A DNA stretch of 64,000 nucleotides from positions 22,866,485 through 22,930,484 of the forward strand of contig NC_134027.1 in NCBI RefSeq assembly GCF_964204645.1, given 5' to 3'. Source of the DNA: Tubulanus polymorphus. Taxonomy: Eukaryota; Nemertea; Palaeonemertea; Tubulaniformes; Tubulanidae. The position numbers and the translations under genes are program-made. Below the pieces are notes generated by a model. The model had not been told where the DNA came from. It ran no database searches and was given only the letters and a program-made list of their open reading frames with translations. Below, in pieces: positions 32,727 through 45,700 of the stretch (position 1 is the stretch's first letter; each line of letters opens with the position of its first letter).

Positions 32727-35700
32727 CAAAAGCGATCTCTTTTCTTCTAGTTAGTTAATTCGGCCACCGTGTTAAAAACTGTGGATTAGGGATACCGGTT
32801 CATTCGTGACGGTGTTACGGTCCCGTTTTGTCTGACGAATCGCAGGTAGTTTGTTTTCAATGAATGAAATCGATCCTTTTCGGAAGAAATAACATAATTG
32901 ATAAGAGTTCAAATGTCAAATCAATGCCTCGAGGAAAATAAGAATATTTTCAAATGCAGATAAATCCTAAATACAGGGATAGTATTTGTACATGTATGTA
33001 TATTTGTAACATAGATGCAGCTCCGATCTGTGATACGTGTCTCTCGAAAGTGATATTTTGTTCTCAATTGAAACATTTTCTTTTGTTATTACATTTTGTA
33101 CGAATTGCGTTGGATTATTTGTGGGTAAAATATCTTTTTCTTATCTTTATCGATATTAATCTATTTAATCGATTCGTTTATTCAATTTGTTTATCTAAAT
33201 CATTTAATCAAGGCTACGCCGTGCTTTGTAAAGTTAACCTGATGTTGAGTTGAAAATAATGAAATATTGCTGTTTTCCATAACGGAATGTATACAATAGA
33301 TTCTTCTTACCTCACTCAAGTTTACATCTACCCTTCAAACAACATCTACATTTTTCCTCTCTCAATAATTACACATGAAATAATCTTATAGGGAGCCTTG
33401 TTCTATCGTTTATATGTATTGGCTATTTTTATGTAAACTTCTTTCAAAATAAAGAATATCTCACGCTCAATTTAGTTGAATTACAATTTTCTTTTGCGTT
33501 TCAAATTTCAGGCTTCATTTCGCAAAGATTTGTTGCTGTTTTCGCAATTTTTTACGAAAATAGGTGACAATCGAAACTATTTCAATCAAACTCTCAGGAA
33601 GGGGAGAATTCGTGATTTTGTTTATGACATGTTGGAAGATGTCGGAGACATACAGTTGGAACCTCGTTGAAGAAAGCCACTAAATATTTGGATGGATATA
33701 TGAAAGCTGTGGGTACTGGAGTGTGTAATGGGTAGTGTAGTGTGATCTGTGTGCATTTGTGGCCAGCACACAGATCACATTGTTCAATGGGGTTTGGTCC
33801 AGGACTCGTGAGATTTTCTACAACACGGAAGTAACGTGTAATAAATGATGACTTGAATTGCATGACTGCCTACCACCCCTCATTATTGTTGGAAAAGTAA
33901 ACGTTCCGCACTGACTAAAAATTAGTAATAATAATTAATAACATTTTTGAAATGACCAGAATCTTAACTTAGGTTCTATCTCATTTTTATTTTACAATTG
34001 CGATTGGTATAATTTTTTTTAAACGGCCGTTAAGGCTTCATGTTTCGTCTGCAATTCACTGCAAATAGTTACGCAACTACGCACATTTCAGTGTTTTTGG
34101 CAGCTGTACACTCAATCGGCACCGTTCGTGACTAGCTTCACTGCGGAATTATCATTAATTTACATCGCCATATCACATCATCAACTTATATTGTGCCTTA
34201 AAACCCTAACAGCCGAAATAATTGAAATGCACACACGATTTCTATCATTGAAAATTGAGAGAGTGGCCGTGTTTGTGTTCTGCTGCTTCGCGTAAATCCC
34301 CATGGGGGCGCAACCGCGCGGAGTGGGGCCGATACGTCTAGCGGGTAGCGCCGATATATCCGTGTTAAACGGGTTTCTTATTGAACCGAGTCATACTAAT
34401 ACTTAGAAGTCATTTCTTTTGGAACTGTGGAGCCTGATGTAGATTAGAATGAAATAATGTCTCAATTCATATTTATGTTTATAGGGGAAAATAGAAAAAA
34501 ACGCCCATAGATTGCATATATACGAAACTGAATATTTTTTTATTAAAAATTGAAAATTCTGCAAAAGCGTTTGCAATGGTGTATTAGATATATTATCATT
34601 CATTACATATACATGTATAACAAGCCAAACAAATCGTAATACGAACAATTGAGTATCAAAGCATCAATTTAAAAAGCCCTAGTGCAAAAAATATCTGCTT
34701 CTTAAATCCTAGTATAGCATGAAAAATGCCATTTTCAAAAATACTATGATATCGACATCTTTTTATTTCATTTAGAGATACGTGCATTGACATTCTCTTA
34801 TCACAGACGCGCGTCAGAGAAATCCACCACAGTGTCAATGGCTATAGACGTTGAGTAACGGAATAGTTCACATAAACATAGGTGAAAACTATCAGGTTTT
34901 GTGTAACAAGTAGTACTTAGAAATGATTGAGGTTATTGTGACTGCAAAAAAGCATATAACTAGAGGGGCCAATGGACCAAGTAAGCATTCGAGATGAAAT
35001 CATCTCTTGAGGGAAGAACTATATGAACAACTCAACACTATACAAATCTTAACCAGTTCACCAGATAATCTTTGCACCAGGAAGAATCATGGGTTTACGC
35101 TGGTATAAGGCTAAACAAAATTGATACCTTGTTTCTCATAATCGACCAGGTCAATTTTGTAAAATATCATGAAATTTGTAATCAGTTCATTTCTATAGCT
35201 GCCGGGTCTGCAATGGTAAAATTAATCACGATTTTGAAAAAGTAATGTATAGGGAAGATAGGCCTATAGATAGATCCCGTTTAAGTTGCTCGAGTTTGAG
35301 TTAACTGGAGGACGGAATTGAATGAAATGACTACACGAAGCTTCATGAAGACTGCCGTCTTTTCAAGGGAGGGTAAAAAATATCACACCAGTTATATCAA
35401 TAAGATTTTATGAAAATATATGAGACCAATATACACAGTAACTATTTGTAAAGAATATACGCATACATCATTGTTTAACATAGCTGCATAATTAATTGTT
35501 GAATTACAACGTTAGCCATCTATAAAATGTCGAAACAACAAACGCTGTTTGGATGGCTTTGCGATGTGGTTAGGTCTATTTCTCGCCTGTTGGCTGCCTA
35601 GAATGAATTGGCAACTTTGTGATGAAGATGTCAAATGATGCCGAGGAACTTTTGAAATTAACATTGCTTGGACTTAAAATTAGCGTTGATAGGAATGAAT

Positions 35701-36406
35701 TCAGAAAGTCAAACCAACACGCAGGTCTTATAGAAAACTATCTACTCTTAATATTACAAATAATTGATAATAAATCAGTGAGCTCACAATATAGATATTA
35801 GGCATAAGCATTATTGATGATGATATCTTGTAACTGTATTAGTCCTTTTATAGAAAAATATCTGATTGTGCTATGTTCTTATATAAACAGTTAATGTGCG
35901 TTAAGTCAAGTTAAGTTCTTGTATTTCTCTCTGACACCTGTTCCCAAACCCATCGTGGAGATTTTTGTTTTCTTCCAATTTTAACGTGGCAAATGAGTAT
36001 TTTACACAGATATTATGCATGCAAATCGAAGGGCTAGATTTAAATCATATTTCAAAATCAACCCTACCACATTGAAAAAACTGTTAGAAACCAGCAGTGT
36101 TTTGTTAAAATACTACAAAATGGACGTCGGATCCAGTTTCACCATGATGTCCGTATGTAACTTTCAAACCTAATAGAGAACTGTAGAACTAGATCCAGAA
36201 ATGGCTCTCCTAAATATTGCGATTGTTTCAGGGACGGATTTCGCAAGAGATCACGAAAACCTGTGAGAACGAAAGGATCTGACCGAGGTCCAGGAATGGC
36301 GCCAGACGTATCCTCGACAGTCATATGATATCAGTGATAACATGCTACATAGAATCCTTAGAACCTCGCTCGACTGAACACAGTGGATGAGACAATAATA
36401 CAAAAA
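32727..36406. other. Intergenic stretch between the orphan tail and gene C
   Basis: No supported exon. It contains a perfect 13-bp inverted repeat at 33742-33754/33766-33778 and a short GC-rich patch near 34300-34360. Open frames here are short and without recognisable domains. Confidence 0.5.
33742..33778. repeat. Perfect 13-bp hairpin
   Basis: GTGATCTGTGTGC, an 11-nt loop, then GCACACAGATCAC. Confidence 0.75.
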
Positions 36407-36762
36407 TCAACAACTCTTTTCCTGCTGCTCTTTTTCTTCACGTTGTCTGCGGCGTTCGGCCTCTTCTGCTTCCAAACGAGCGACGAGTTCAGCTTGAACT
36501 TGCGGCTCAACGACGCGACCGAGTTCTGAGTACGTCGAATAATCATCGAAATCACCGATAAGCACACCAGGGGGCGCTTGAATTTTGACGTTGTTAACGA
36601 CGTGTAAATAGATCGGTTCTTTTCTCAGTTCTTCTACATCGTCTGCATTGAATGCAGGGTTGTCGACACCACAGTTAACGTACTTCACGATATCCCCATC
36701 GTCATTGTTGTAAACGTCTTGATAAGGATTCTCTTTGTCGCCAATTGTTTGATAGGGATTTT
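36407..36762 (-). CDS. Gene C exon 24: C-terminal tail and stop
   Basis: 356 nt. ENPYQTIGDKENPYQDVY, NPAF, EPIYLHV, DDYSTYSEL, then a Glu/Arg/Gln-rich helix ending EQQEKSC and stop. Confidence 0.88.
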
Positions 36763-39700
36763 CTGAAATCATACGCGTAACAACATTTAGTGAACTCAAC
36801 AAACAATCCGTCAAACGATTCAGTTGGCCAGTCTACATCTGGGAATTGAAGGTTACAATAAATCTATCAAACCCTCCCGCATAAAAGTGGCTGCTTTCTG
36901 AAATGCCCATGACATCGTCAAGTCTGCCCACTAGTGATTGGATATTTACTTCACGCCCTATTTTCCACAGTAAACTCTGCCTTACTTGGACTTCTTTTCT
37001 TTTCCCTTTTAGAAACGGTATTTTAGAGTTAGCGTATCGGACATCGCACAAAATTTCGATTCTCTCGTTAGAATCGGTGTACACGTAGAACTCACCCATT
37101 TCGTAGTTTCCATTTGTCTCTGCTTTTTTCGCCTTCTTTCCTTTACGCTTTTTGTTTTTCTCGACTTGCGCGTACAATGGTTCTGCACTATCCACCGACC
37201 CTGAAGAGAAAACACGGGATGTGAATATTTTAGAAACAAACTTCACGTCATACTTTTTCTCGAATATCTAATTTGGCATTTCATTTTGTGTAGCCAACAC
37301 ATTTTTTTCTTCGAAAAAGTTTCTGAATGTGCTTTTGCTACAAATAAAATCCCTTTAGTATAGATTTCATTCTATGCATTTCACCTTTCGTTTTCTGTTT
37401 CTTGCTTTTATCCACATTGGAGTTAATTGGATCAGTACCGCTTGCACCATTTACGACTGAAAATGAGCCACAAGTTTGAAAAAACAAGCAAAAAAAATTT
37501 CATACAATTCTATTCGAGAAAATCATTGTTGCGTCATCTATTATTCCTGACAACATTCGCATTATTTACAACAACAACGATTCAGTAGTAATACTAAACT
37601 GGGAGTCATGATTTCAATGATTGAGGAAAATCGTGATTACTTTCTTAACAAAGCTTTTTCATCGAAAGTGACTTTATTGATTCTGTACAAATTATCACGC
37701 ATTTCTACGGCAATTGACGGCACTCTTCGTGTTTTCAATGATTTCAAGGAATCGGTAAAATCATGATTAGTTTCTAATGTAAGCCTCTAATGGAAGGTAC
37801 CGTAGTCTATGCACTTATGGTGGCATGGAATTGTGCGCGACCAATTTCATTAAGTCTTTAGTCTAATACATCGTAAATAAAAATCGTAGCGGAAAATGCT
37901 TTTTGATTTTTTTTTTCACTTTATCTAGTTGGTTTTCATAAAACGAAATTTGAAAGAGTAAAACTATTGCCATTTCCTCTATGTAACTATGTGTATCGGT
38001 AAGTTCTTCGTGAATATACGGCACATGTAATCCTGCTATTCTAAGAGCATTTCACCAAATACGTTGATCGGTTCCTTGGTATCATTCTAGATTTGACAAA
38101 CACTTGTTTACCTTGATTCTGATTTCGTTTTTTCTTTTTGTCAACCTGTGCGTAAATCGGTTCTCCTAAAAATAATAGAATTCAAAATCTATTCCGATCG
38201 CCTCTACCATTCTTCTGGTCAATGATCGAGGAAACGATAGGTTTTTATAGATTGAGCCATCAATATTGTATCATTTGGCAATTCCCGAATATAAGTGATC
38301 ACTGTACACTACCGGACATTCCCGAACATTACCGATCACTTCGATCATTACATCCAAAAATACGAACTTGAATTCGCTACACTTTAAATCAAGCTTCGGA
38401 CTTAGATATTGAGATAATGAATACGTTAATTGATTCGCGGCTCGGAAATACTCGGTGGTTTTACGGAGATATCCGGCAATATCGATCGGTCCAAAAAATC
38501 TATAAAGATAGGGCATTGTAACATAAAGATAAAACTCTTACCAGTTTTCTTGACTCCATCTTCTGAAACTGCGAATATAGAAATGGATTTATTTAAGTAC
38601 TTATAATGTATTAGTTCTAATTCAGTTATGACAATATTTGTGATACAGTAATACTACGTAAAATCCTACAATTGTAAATTGGCTAGAAAAGTTTATTCTA
38701 AAATTACTCGTGATAATCTGGGGGATTACTGCCACCCTCCTACGAACACTCTTTACTTTAAAGGGAGACGGATGAAGGAGACTTTTAAGATAGAAGCAGA
38801 GTGTTAGCAGCCACCCGCAATTTTTTCGATGATTCTTTTAACAAACCTTCCACTCAATTCAGTAGATCAGAAAATATCTTTATTTCAATAATGACGAAGT
38901 CTCAATGAAATGAGGAAATGAACCGATTGCTTACCAAGATCGTCAATGTTCGAATACGGATCTGAAAATGTGAAATACGTTTAAGCAACTCATAGACGGC
39001 ATTGTGATTGAAGAATATTTTATAAAAGTCCGATCTTTAACTTAAAAACTCTGTGCTGAAGATAGAAAATATTTTTTTTCTTTTTCTTTGCCCATTCGGG
39101 ATCTAAGAGGACAAAGACAAACGAGAATTTCAATAGTATTTTTCTCTGAAGAAATAGAAAACCCTAATAATTTGTGCCAATTTTGATACTAACTAAGAAA
39201 TTCTCGAAACATTTAGAGATGCGATATAACCAAAAATATTGTGGAGATAACGTAGTTCATAATGCGAATTAAAATCTGACTGACAAAGATTTTCGACAAT
39301 AATTTGTGACATGAAACCTGTTGCAATAATCTGTTTGCGTAAATTTTCGGCGTGTAAGAAAGTTGTAAAATTGTGAGATTACCGAAGTCATCGGTAGTGA
39401 CGTGATTATCTTTGGTCGGTGGACTTTTAGGTTTTTTGTTTACTACCGCGTACACGTCACCTAAATGCAAAAATGGAAAACAAATATTTGAACAAAAAAT
39501 CCAATATATGTTTATTGTTTAGATGAGATGAAAGGTTTAAAGTGGCAAATTCTACCTCTAGGTCCGGCTGCATGTCCATCGATATTGTTATCTTTCGGAG
39601 GAGGAACTGAAGCCGGACTGAAAAAAGGGAAACATTTTGTGGCGATCGCCCGGGCTGGAAAGGGAATCTCTGACATGGAATTAAGCTAAACAAATAGGAA

Positions 39701-42700
39701 TTGAAATCTCTAGTTTCTACCTTCTCGAGCTATTTTTTGTCCAGATCCATTGACCTTCTCGACGCCTTTTCACGAATAGCAACACGAACACAATGACGAT
39801 GATGGCGAGCAACAATACACCCACAACAACACCTCCGATCAGTGCAACATTGGTAGTAACTGAGAGGATCGAAAAATGGAAAAATAAAATGTGCAAATTA
39901 TGACAAGGAAGTATCGATGGGCCTGGATTTCACCAGAGATATTTTTCATTAAGAGCGAACTAGCAAAATGACTATAGACATTGGATATCTATGCATTTAT
40001 TCGTTTGTTTATCTTTCTTTTCAACGTTTGCATCTTGGTTTACCGACACTAACCAGCAAATATTTACCTGGAATTTCAACCTGATGGCTCAAAATTACGT
40101 CACTTCTCTCAGTTACAATCAGTTTGTAACTGTATGCTTGATCGGGATCGATTTTAATCTCAATACTAATCGAACCACCAGTAGTTTCTTGTTTCGTAGA
40201 ATTAAAACATTCGTTTGTATGTTTGATACAGTATTTCACGTAGACGCTGTACTTCGACGGAAACGACGACATTTTTATCAGGACACTATTTCCTTGCTGT
40301 GTTACTGTCGCTTGCTTCAATACGGTGTTTATAGCGCTTGGAATAGCTAGAAAATTAGAGACCATGAATTCGATTTTAAAAAAAGACCGGAAAAATTATA
40401 CCATCAACACAATCATCTAGAATGGAGTACGTGTAGCCAATCCGACTAGCTAGAACTAACAGCCGAGTTAGAATTCTCAAGTATCGGGGATCGAGGAGGC
40501 ACGTATGTCGCTACGTATTCCGATTCCCATATTCGGATCAACGGGAAGCTCCATGATTCTGAATTTGACCGGAAATGATGCGACATCGAATGTGAATGAC
40601 GTCGGCAAAGTTTACTGGTAAAATGATCCGAAGCAGCTTTTTGTTTGAATTTCTTCGATGACACGCAATGAGGATTTTTTTCGAAAATGAGGAATTTAAA
40701 TCAAACAAAATTACCTAAATCAAAAACTTAACGAATTGAAGAGAATTTACGTTTAATTAATATAACGGGCTTAAGGATAGGCCTGTATCAATATCTTATA
40801 AAACTTACACATCTTACAAGCCTTTAATCTTACCATTTGTATTAGTTGTAACTATATCGGTAAATGGACTTGTATTATCACCAGGATTTGAGTTGATACT
40901 TTTCACTTTGAACTGATAATTAGTTGCTGGTTTTAATCCGGTAATTTTTGTTTGAACCAGTTTTCTATAACCTGGGTCGGGTATTCCAGTTCTATTCACG
41001 AATCGTATGGAATTCCAAGCCCTGTAACTGACGGCGAACGTTTGTTTGGCACCACCCTCAAATTCAGACACCCAACTCAGCGTCACAGAAACAGCTGTTT
41101 TTGCAATAACTGACAGATTTGACGGTGTTTGGGGAGGTCCTGAAACAATAAGAAAAAAAAGAAATTCGTTTTATAGTTTGCGCGCTGCACTAATTTATTA
41201 GGATTCAGCAAAATGCAGTCTCGTGTTATTCAGAGTGTTACTCTGGTATTAATCTGAAGCCTGGGCCCAGCATCCCTGCAGACATCCGACAACTCAAATA
41301 TTATCAATTGATGAACGACTAACAGAAGAGTTATCATTGAAAATAGGTTTCAGGCTACAATCGATATTTGCAGGTTTTATTAGAATTGATAAGTGGTATA
41401 TAGTGCTATAGTGCAAATGACTTGCGAATTTCTGAAAACAACATATAATTCGAAATAGCACATGATTCTTACCAGTTTCTGTGAGTTTCAGTGTTATATT
41501 TATGCTACCAACTGAATTATTGAGTCTACACGAATAAGATCCAAAATCAGACGCCTGAACTGATTGTATGATGACATTCCACTGCGTTAAACTGGTATTT
41601 TTCATTTTCCGTCGGTCATTTGTTGAATTGTGTCTACAGTTGAGAGTTGTCGCTAGCGGATTTGCATCGTAGTTTATCGTAAATGTAACACTTTCTCCTA
41701 TATTTGCGGCAACGGGTTCAACTTGTGAAGAAAGCTGCGGTGCATCTATTGTAGAATTAAACTCAATATGTAATATTGTATGCAGTGTATATCGAATAAA
41801 AAGTTTCTAAAAAATACAAGAGTAATTTTTTTCAGCACTTGAAATATGAGAGAATGTAGAGTGTAGTCTCAAATGAAGATATGTACCAGTTGCACTAATG
41901 CTATGGGGAATTCGATCCCCTTGAGTAACGGAGTAGAACCAAAACAAAATATGGATGAAATGCGGAATATAACTTAGAATAAAGGTAGATGAATTGTTGA
42001 GAACGTTTTCCTTCGATGCAAAGTAATAATGTCCCCCGGACGCTGTCGTTGTACTGTGTATATACTGGTTGTTTACATTGGACATCGGTAATAAAATATC
42101 ACTAATACATGGAGTAAAATTCACTTGTAAGAACACAACGACGCTTTCGTAGGGTTTTTATTTGTTAACTCTACGCTGAGATGAATATCAGTTCACTAGA
42201 GTCAACTGGTTGTTGACAGCGGACATCGGCAATAAAAAGTTACCGATAAATGTAAAATTCACTCGTATGAAATCATATCAGTTTTTTACAAGTTTTCTGT
42301 GACGAATTAATCATTCGTGGATTTGATTGATATCCGGTCATCTGATATACACTAACTACTATGTTTTACAAAATTAAAAGATAATTTTTCATTTTATTGC
42401 CTCGGTAATCCAAGACGTCTACCGAAACGGGTATGAATACATCTGATTATTGTGCATCATCATTTATCAAGAAGATAAATCGCCTATTCAACACTTACAC
42501 AATATAGACAACGTCATGGATTTGGTGACACCATTGACAGGATGACTGTTTTGATAAGCTGAACATCTATATTGTCTTCCATTTTTATCCCTTTCAGTTG
42601 GTACTACTAGACTACTAGTAGATGTCTGTCCACTGTGAGATCCGGGTTTATGATTTACTGCTGGATTGGGTAAACTATTTGTCCATGTTGTCTTCCCAGA

Positions 42701-45700
42701 GCTGTACGCCCAGACAATTGTAGACACCGGGTTACTGGAGTCAGATGTACACGTCAGAGTTTTTGATGTACCGTGGACAACTGGACCGTTTGGAATTTGA
42801 GTCAGTGTAATCGACTCGGGTGGAACTGAAAATATAACATTGAAAGTCATGATTGATACTTTATTAGACGGTCATTGAAAGATGCGAACATGTGATTTTC
42901 TCTTACAGTGAACGGTAATCGTTGTATCTTTGTAAAGATTTCCAGTTTGACATCTGTATCGAGCCTGATTCATGGTCTTAGTTGCATTAATAGATAATGT
43001 ACTATTCGCCACAAACCCGTGATTGGCTGCACTAGTTTGACTCGTAGCTGGTTGAGAGTCAAGTCGTGTCAATGTAGAGGAATTTGTGAACCACTGAATC
43101 TGTACAGCCGGGTTTGACGAGTCAGTTTTACACTCTATCTGCTGATTGTTGTTTACTAATACATAATCTGCCGGTTTCTTCACCATTGTCAGTGTTGTTG
43201 CTAGAACTAAATTTTGGATTGTCGCAAGTAAATACAAATTCCCGATGACGTTGTTTGCAACCAAGGTGTATTTGAATTGACTGCATGAGATTAACCAAAA
43301 ATTTAAAGTTAAAAAAATCCGGGTACTTACAGTTGACAGTTAATATGACTTTATCAGAAATCATTAGTGTTGATATACCAGCCCCAGTAGCTGTGCATCG
43401 ATATTCTGCCTGGTTATCGGTTTTAGTGACGGATGTTGAATATGTCAGAGGACTAACTCCCTGTTTCACAGTGCTGTCCTCTGATATTCTAGTTATAGCC
43501 AGGTTCGGTACCGGGTTACCCCCTGTAGCTGTACACGTTATGGCAACGGGTGCGGATTCCTGAACGGGTGACGTCGGTCCTTGTAATATAACACTACTTG
43601 GTGGGTCTGAAATGAAGGAAAAAATTATCTCCAATTTACACACATTTATGTGAGCGGTCATATCTGTCAAAAATCAGCGTTTAGTCTATCTGCCTGTACT
43701 TTGATAAAATGAAATAGTCTATCGTCAAAATGTCTCAATGCAACGTCAGCTCGTGTAATATCGGCTTTTTGACAAGGGGGCAAAACTGTACGGATAATAT
43801 ACTGATAACTTTTTTCTTACTCCGCGATATTTCAAGGTCGTAGGCAGTACGACTGTGTATTGATAAGCCGGTTTTCGGTCTCTATTTTCGATTGGAAACC
43901 TGTCTAATAAGAGACTTCAGATCCAGTGTAATTGCTTGTCCCCGATAGATTGGTTGCCTTTCGAACTCAGGGCAACTTGCATTTGCAGTCCGTTTGAAAA
44001 GACAAGGCATCCAGTCTATGTTCCTGATACCGATGTACCGAATCACGCATGAGCCACACCTCAGTAGGAAGTAAACACTGCTGATGTACACTGACATACG
44101 CAATGGTCTGTCCGTCGGCACTGTTTTATACGACGGCGTCCTAGAGATATTAATCTATTTTTTATTTTCACTTTCTGGCCATAATTATTTGCGTGTTTAC
44201 AAAGGCGCATAAAAGTCTCCCATGAATACGATTGCTGATCCAGGCCTTGACCGCAAAATTTCTTATGCACAAATTAAAATGGCAAAAACAGCGAAAAGCT
44301 GACAATTTTCTCAAATCCTTTTTTAACGCGCTAAAAGGGGAATTTCTCACCCACGTTTGGGTGCCCTCACCAGAACAGGGTTCCATTCAGGCGCTCGCGC
44401 AAAAACAAAAAATTGCGTTTTTTTTAAATCTTTAGATAGGGATTGACACTCCTATCTAATTTGATCGGTAGATTTCGTAAGATTTTTTTTTGTTTTGATT
44501 TAGCGTCCCTACAAACCTACCACATCAGCCGGGAGCAAATCAGGGGTTTGATTCGAAAATCGAAGTACATTTACAGTTGTTGGATCGGCGGTTGAATATA
44601 CGGAATATTTTGTTTTAATTGAAGTATATCTGACTCCCCGTCACCTTGATTCAAAATTATATGTTTTCTTGATTTACTTTATCTACTCAATTTTCTAACA
44701 CGCAGGGAAATCCGGCGAACTTAACTGCACCTTTGTAAACGCGCAGATAAATATGGCGGACTTCTCTGCGCCTTCCTAAACACGCAGATAAATATGGCCG
44801 GAAAAGTGAAAACAAAAAATAAATTAATGTCCCTAGGACGCCGTCGTATTTTTAAGTCAGAATCATATTTTTACGAACCCCGTAATCGTGCATAGATTCG
44901 CCCCTCTTAGTTGCAGAGTACGTATTTTCTTAATAGGTCGTTGCGGGGATCAAATGATTTAACGTGAACATTATATGCCAGTTAGTGAGGAGGAAGGTCA
45001 TAAAAAACTACTGTATTCCTATAACCTCAAAAATCGTACATTCAAAAGTCCTGAGTGAAGGGCATGAATTTTGCGCGAATATTTAAGAAAAGAGTGTACA
45101 ATTTCCTACGACAAGCGACCTTGATATTATCGCAAAGCAGGAATATACGGTAAACATAACATACGTAAACTATCGTCCCCTTGTGTAAAACAGCCGACAT
45201 TACACGATTTGACGTAACATTTACGCGTTTCTTCACTTAAGCATAATTTGTTTTCAATATTGTCTAAATCTAGGTATGTTGGACTGGAAGATAAATTGTT
45301 TCAATGAAGTGACGTTTATTGTAAATACAGCGCATTTGTTGGTTTTCCGACTCAAATCGATGAATGTATAACCGTTAAACACATCACAAGCGCTATTCTA
45401 CACTTACACAATACAGACAATGTCGTGGAGTTGGTGACACCATTAACGGGATGACTGTTCTGATAAGCTGTACATCTATATTGTCTTCCATTCTTATTCT
45501 TATCAGTTGATAATACCAGACTACTAGTAGATGTCTGTCCACTGTGAGATCCGGGTTTATGATTTACTGCTGGGTTGGGTGAAATATTTATCCACGTTGT
45601 TGCCCCAGAGCTGTACGCCCACTTAATTGTAGACACCGGGTTACTGGAGTCAGTTGTACACGTCAGAGTTTTAGATGTACCTTCAACAACTGGACCGTTT

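Noticed and set aside
33476-33670. 64-codon open frame after a TTTCAG
   Set aside because: No domain, no partner exon and no similarity to the receptor tails.
34260-34360. GC-rich patch as an RNA gene or CpG island
   Set aside because: Too short, and no structure or adjoining exon was seen.
36407-39460. Calling every tail tyrosine motif an ITIM
   Set aside because: Only STYSEL fits the full consensus; the others lack the required residue two positions before tyrosine.
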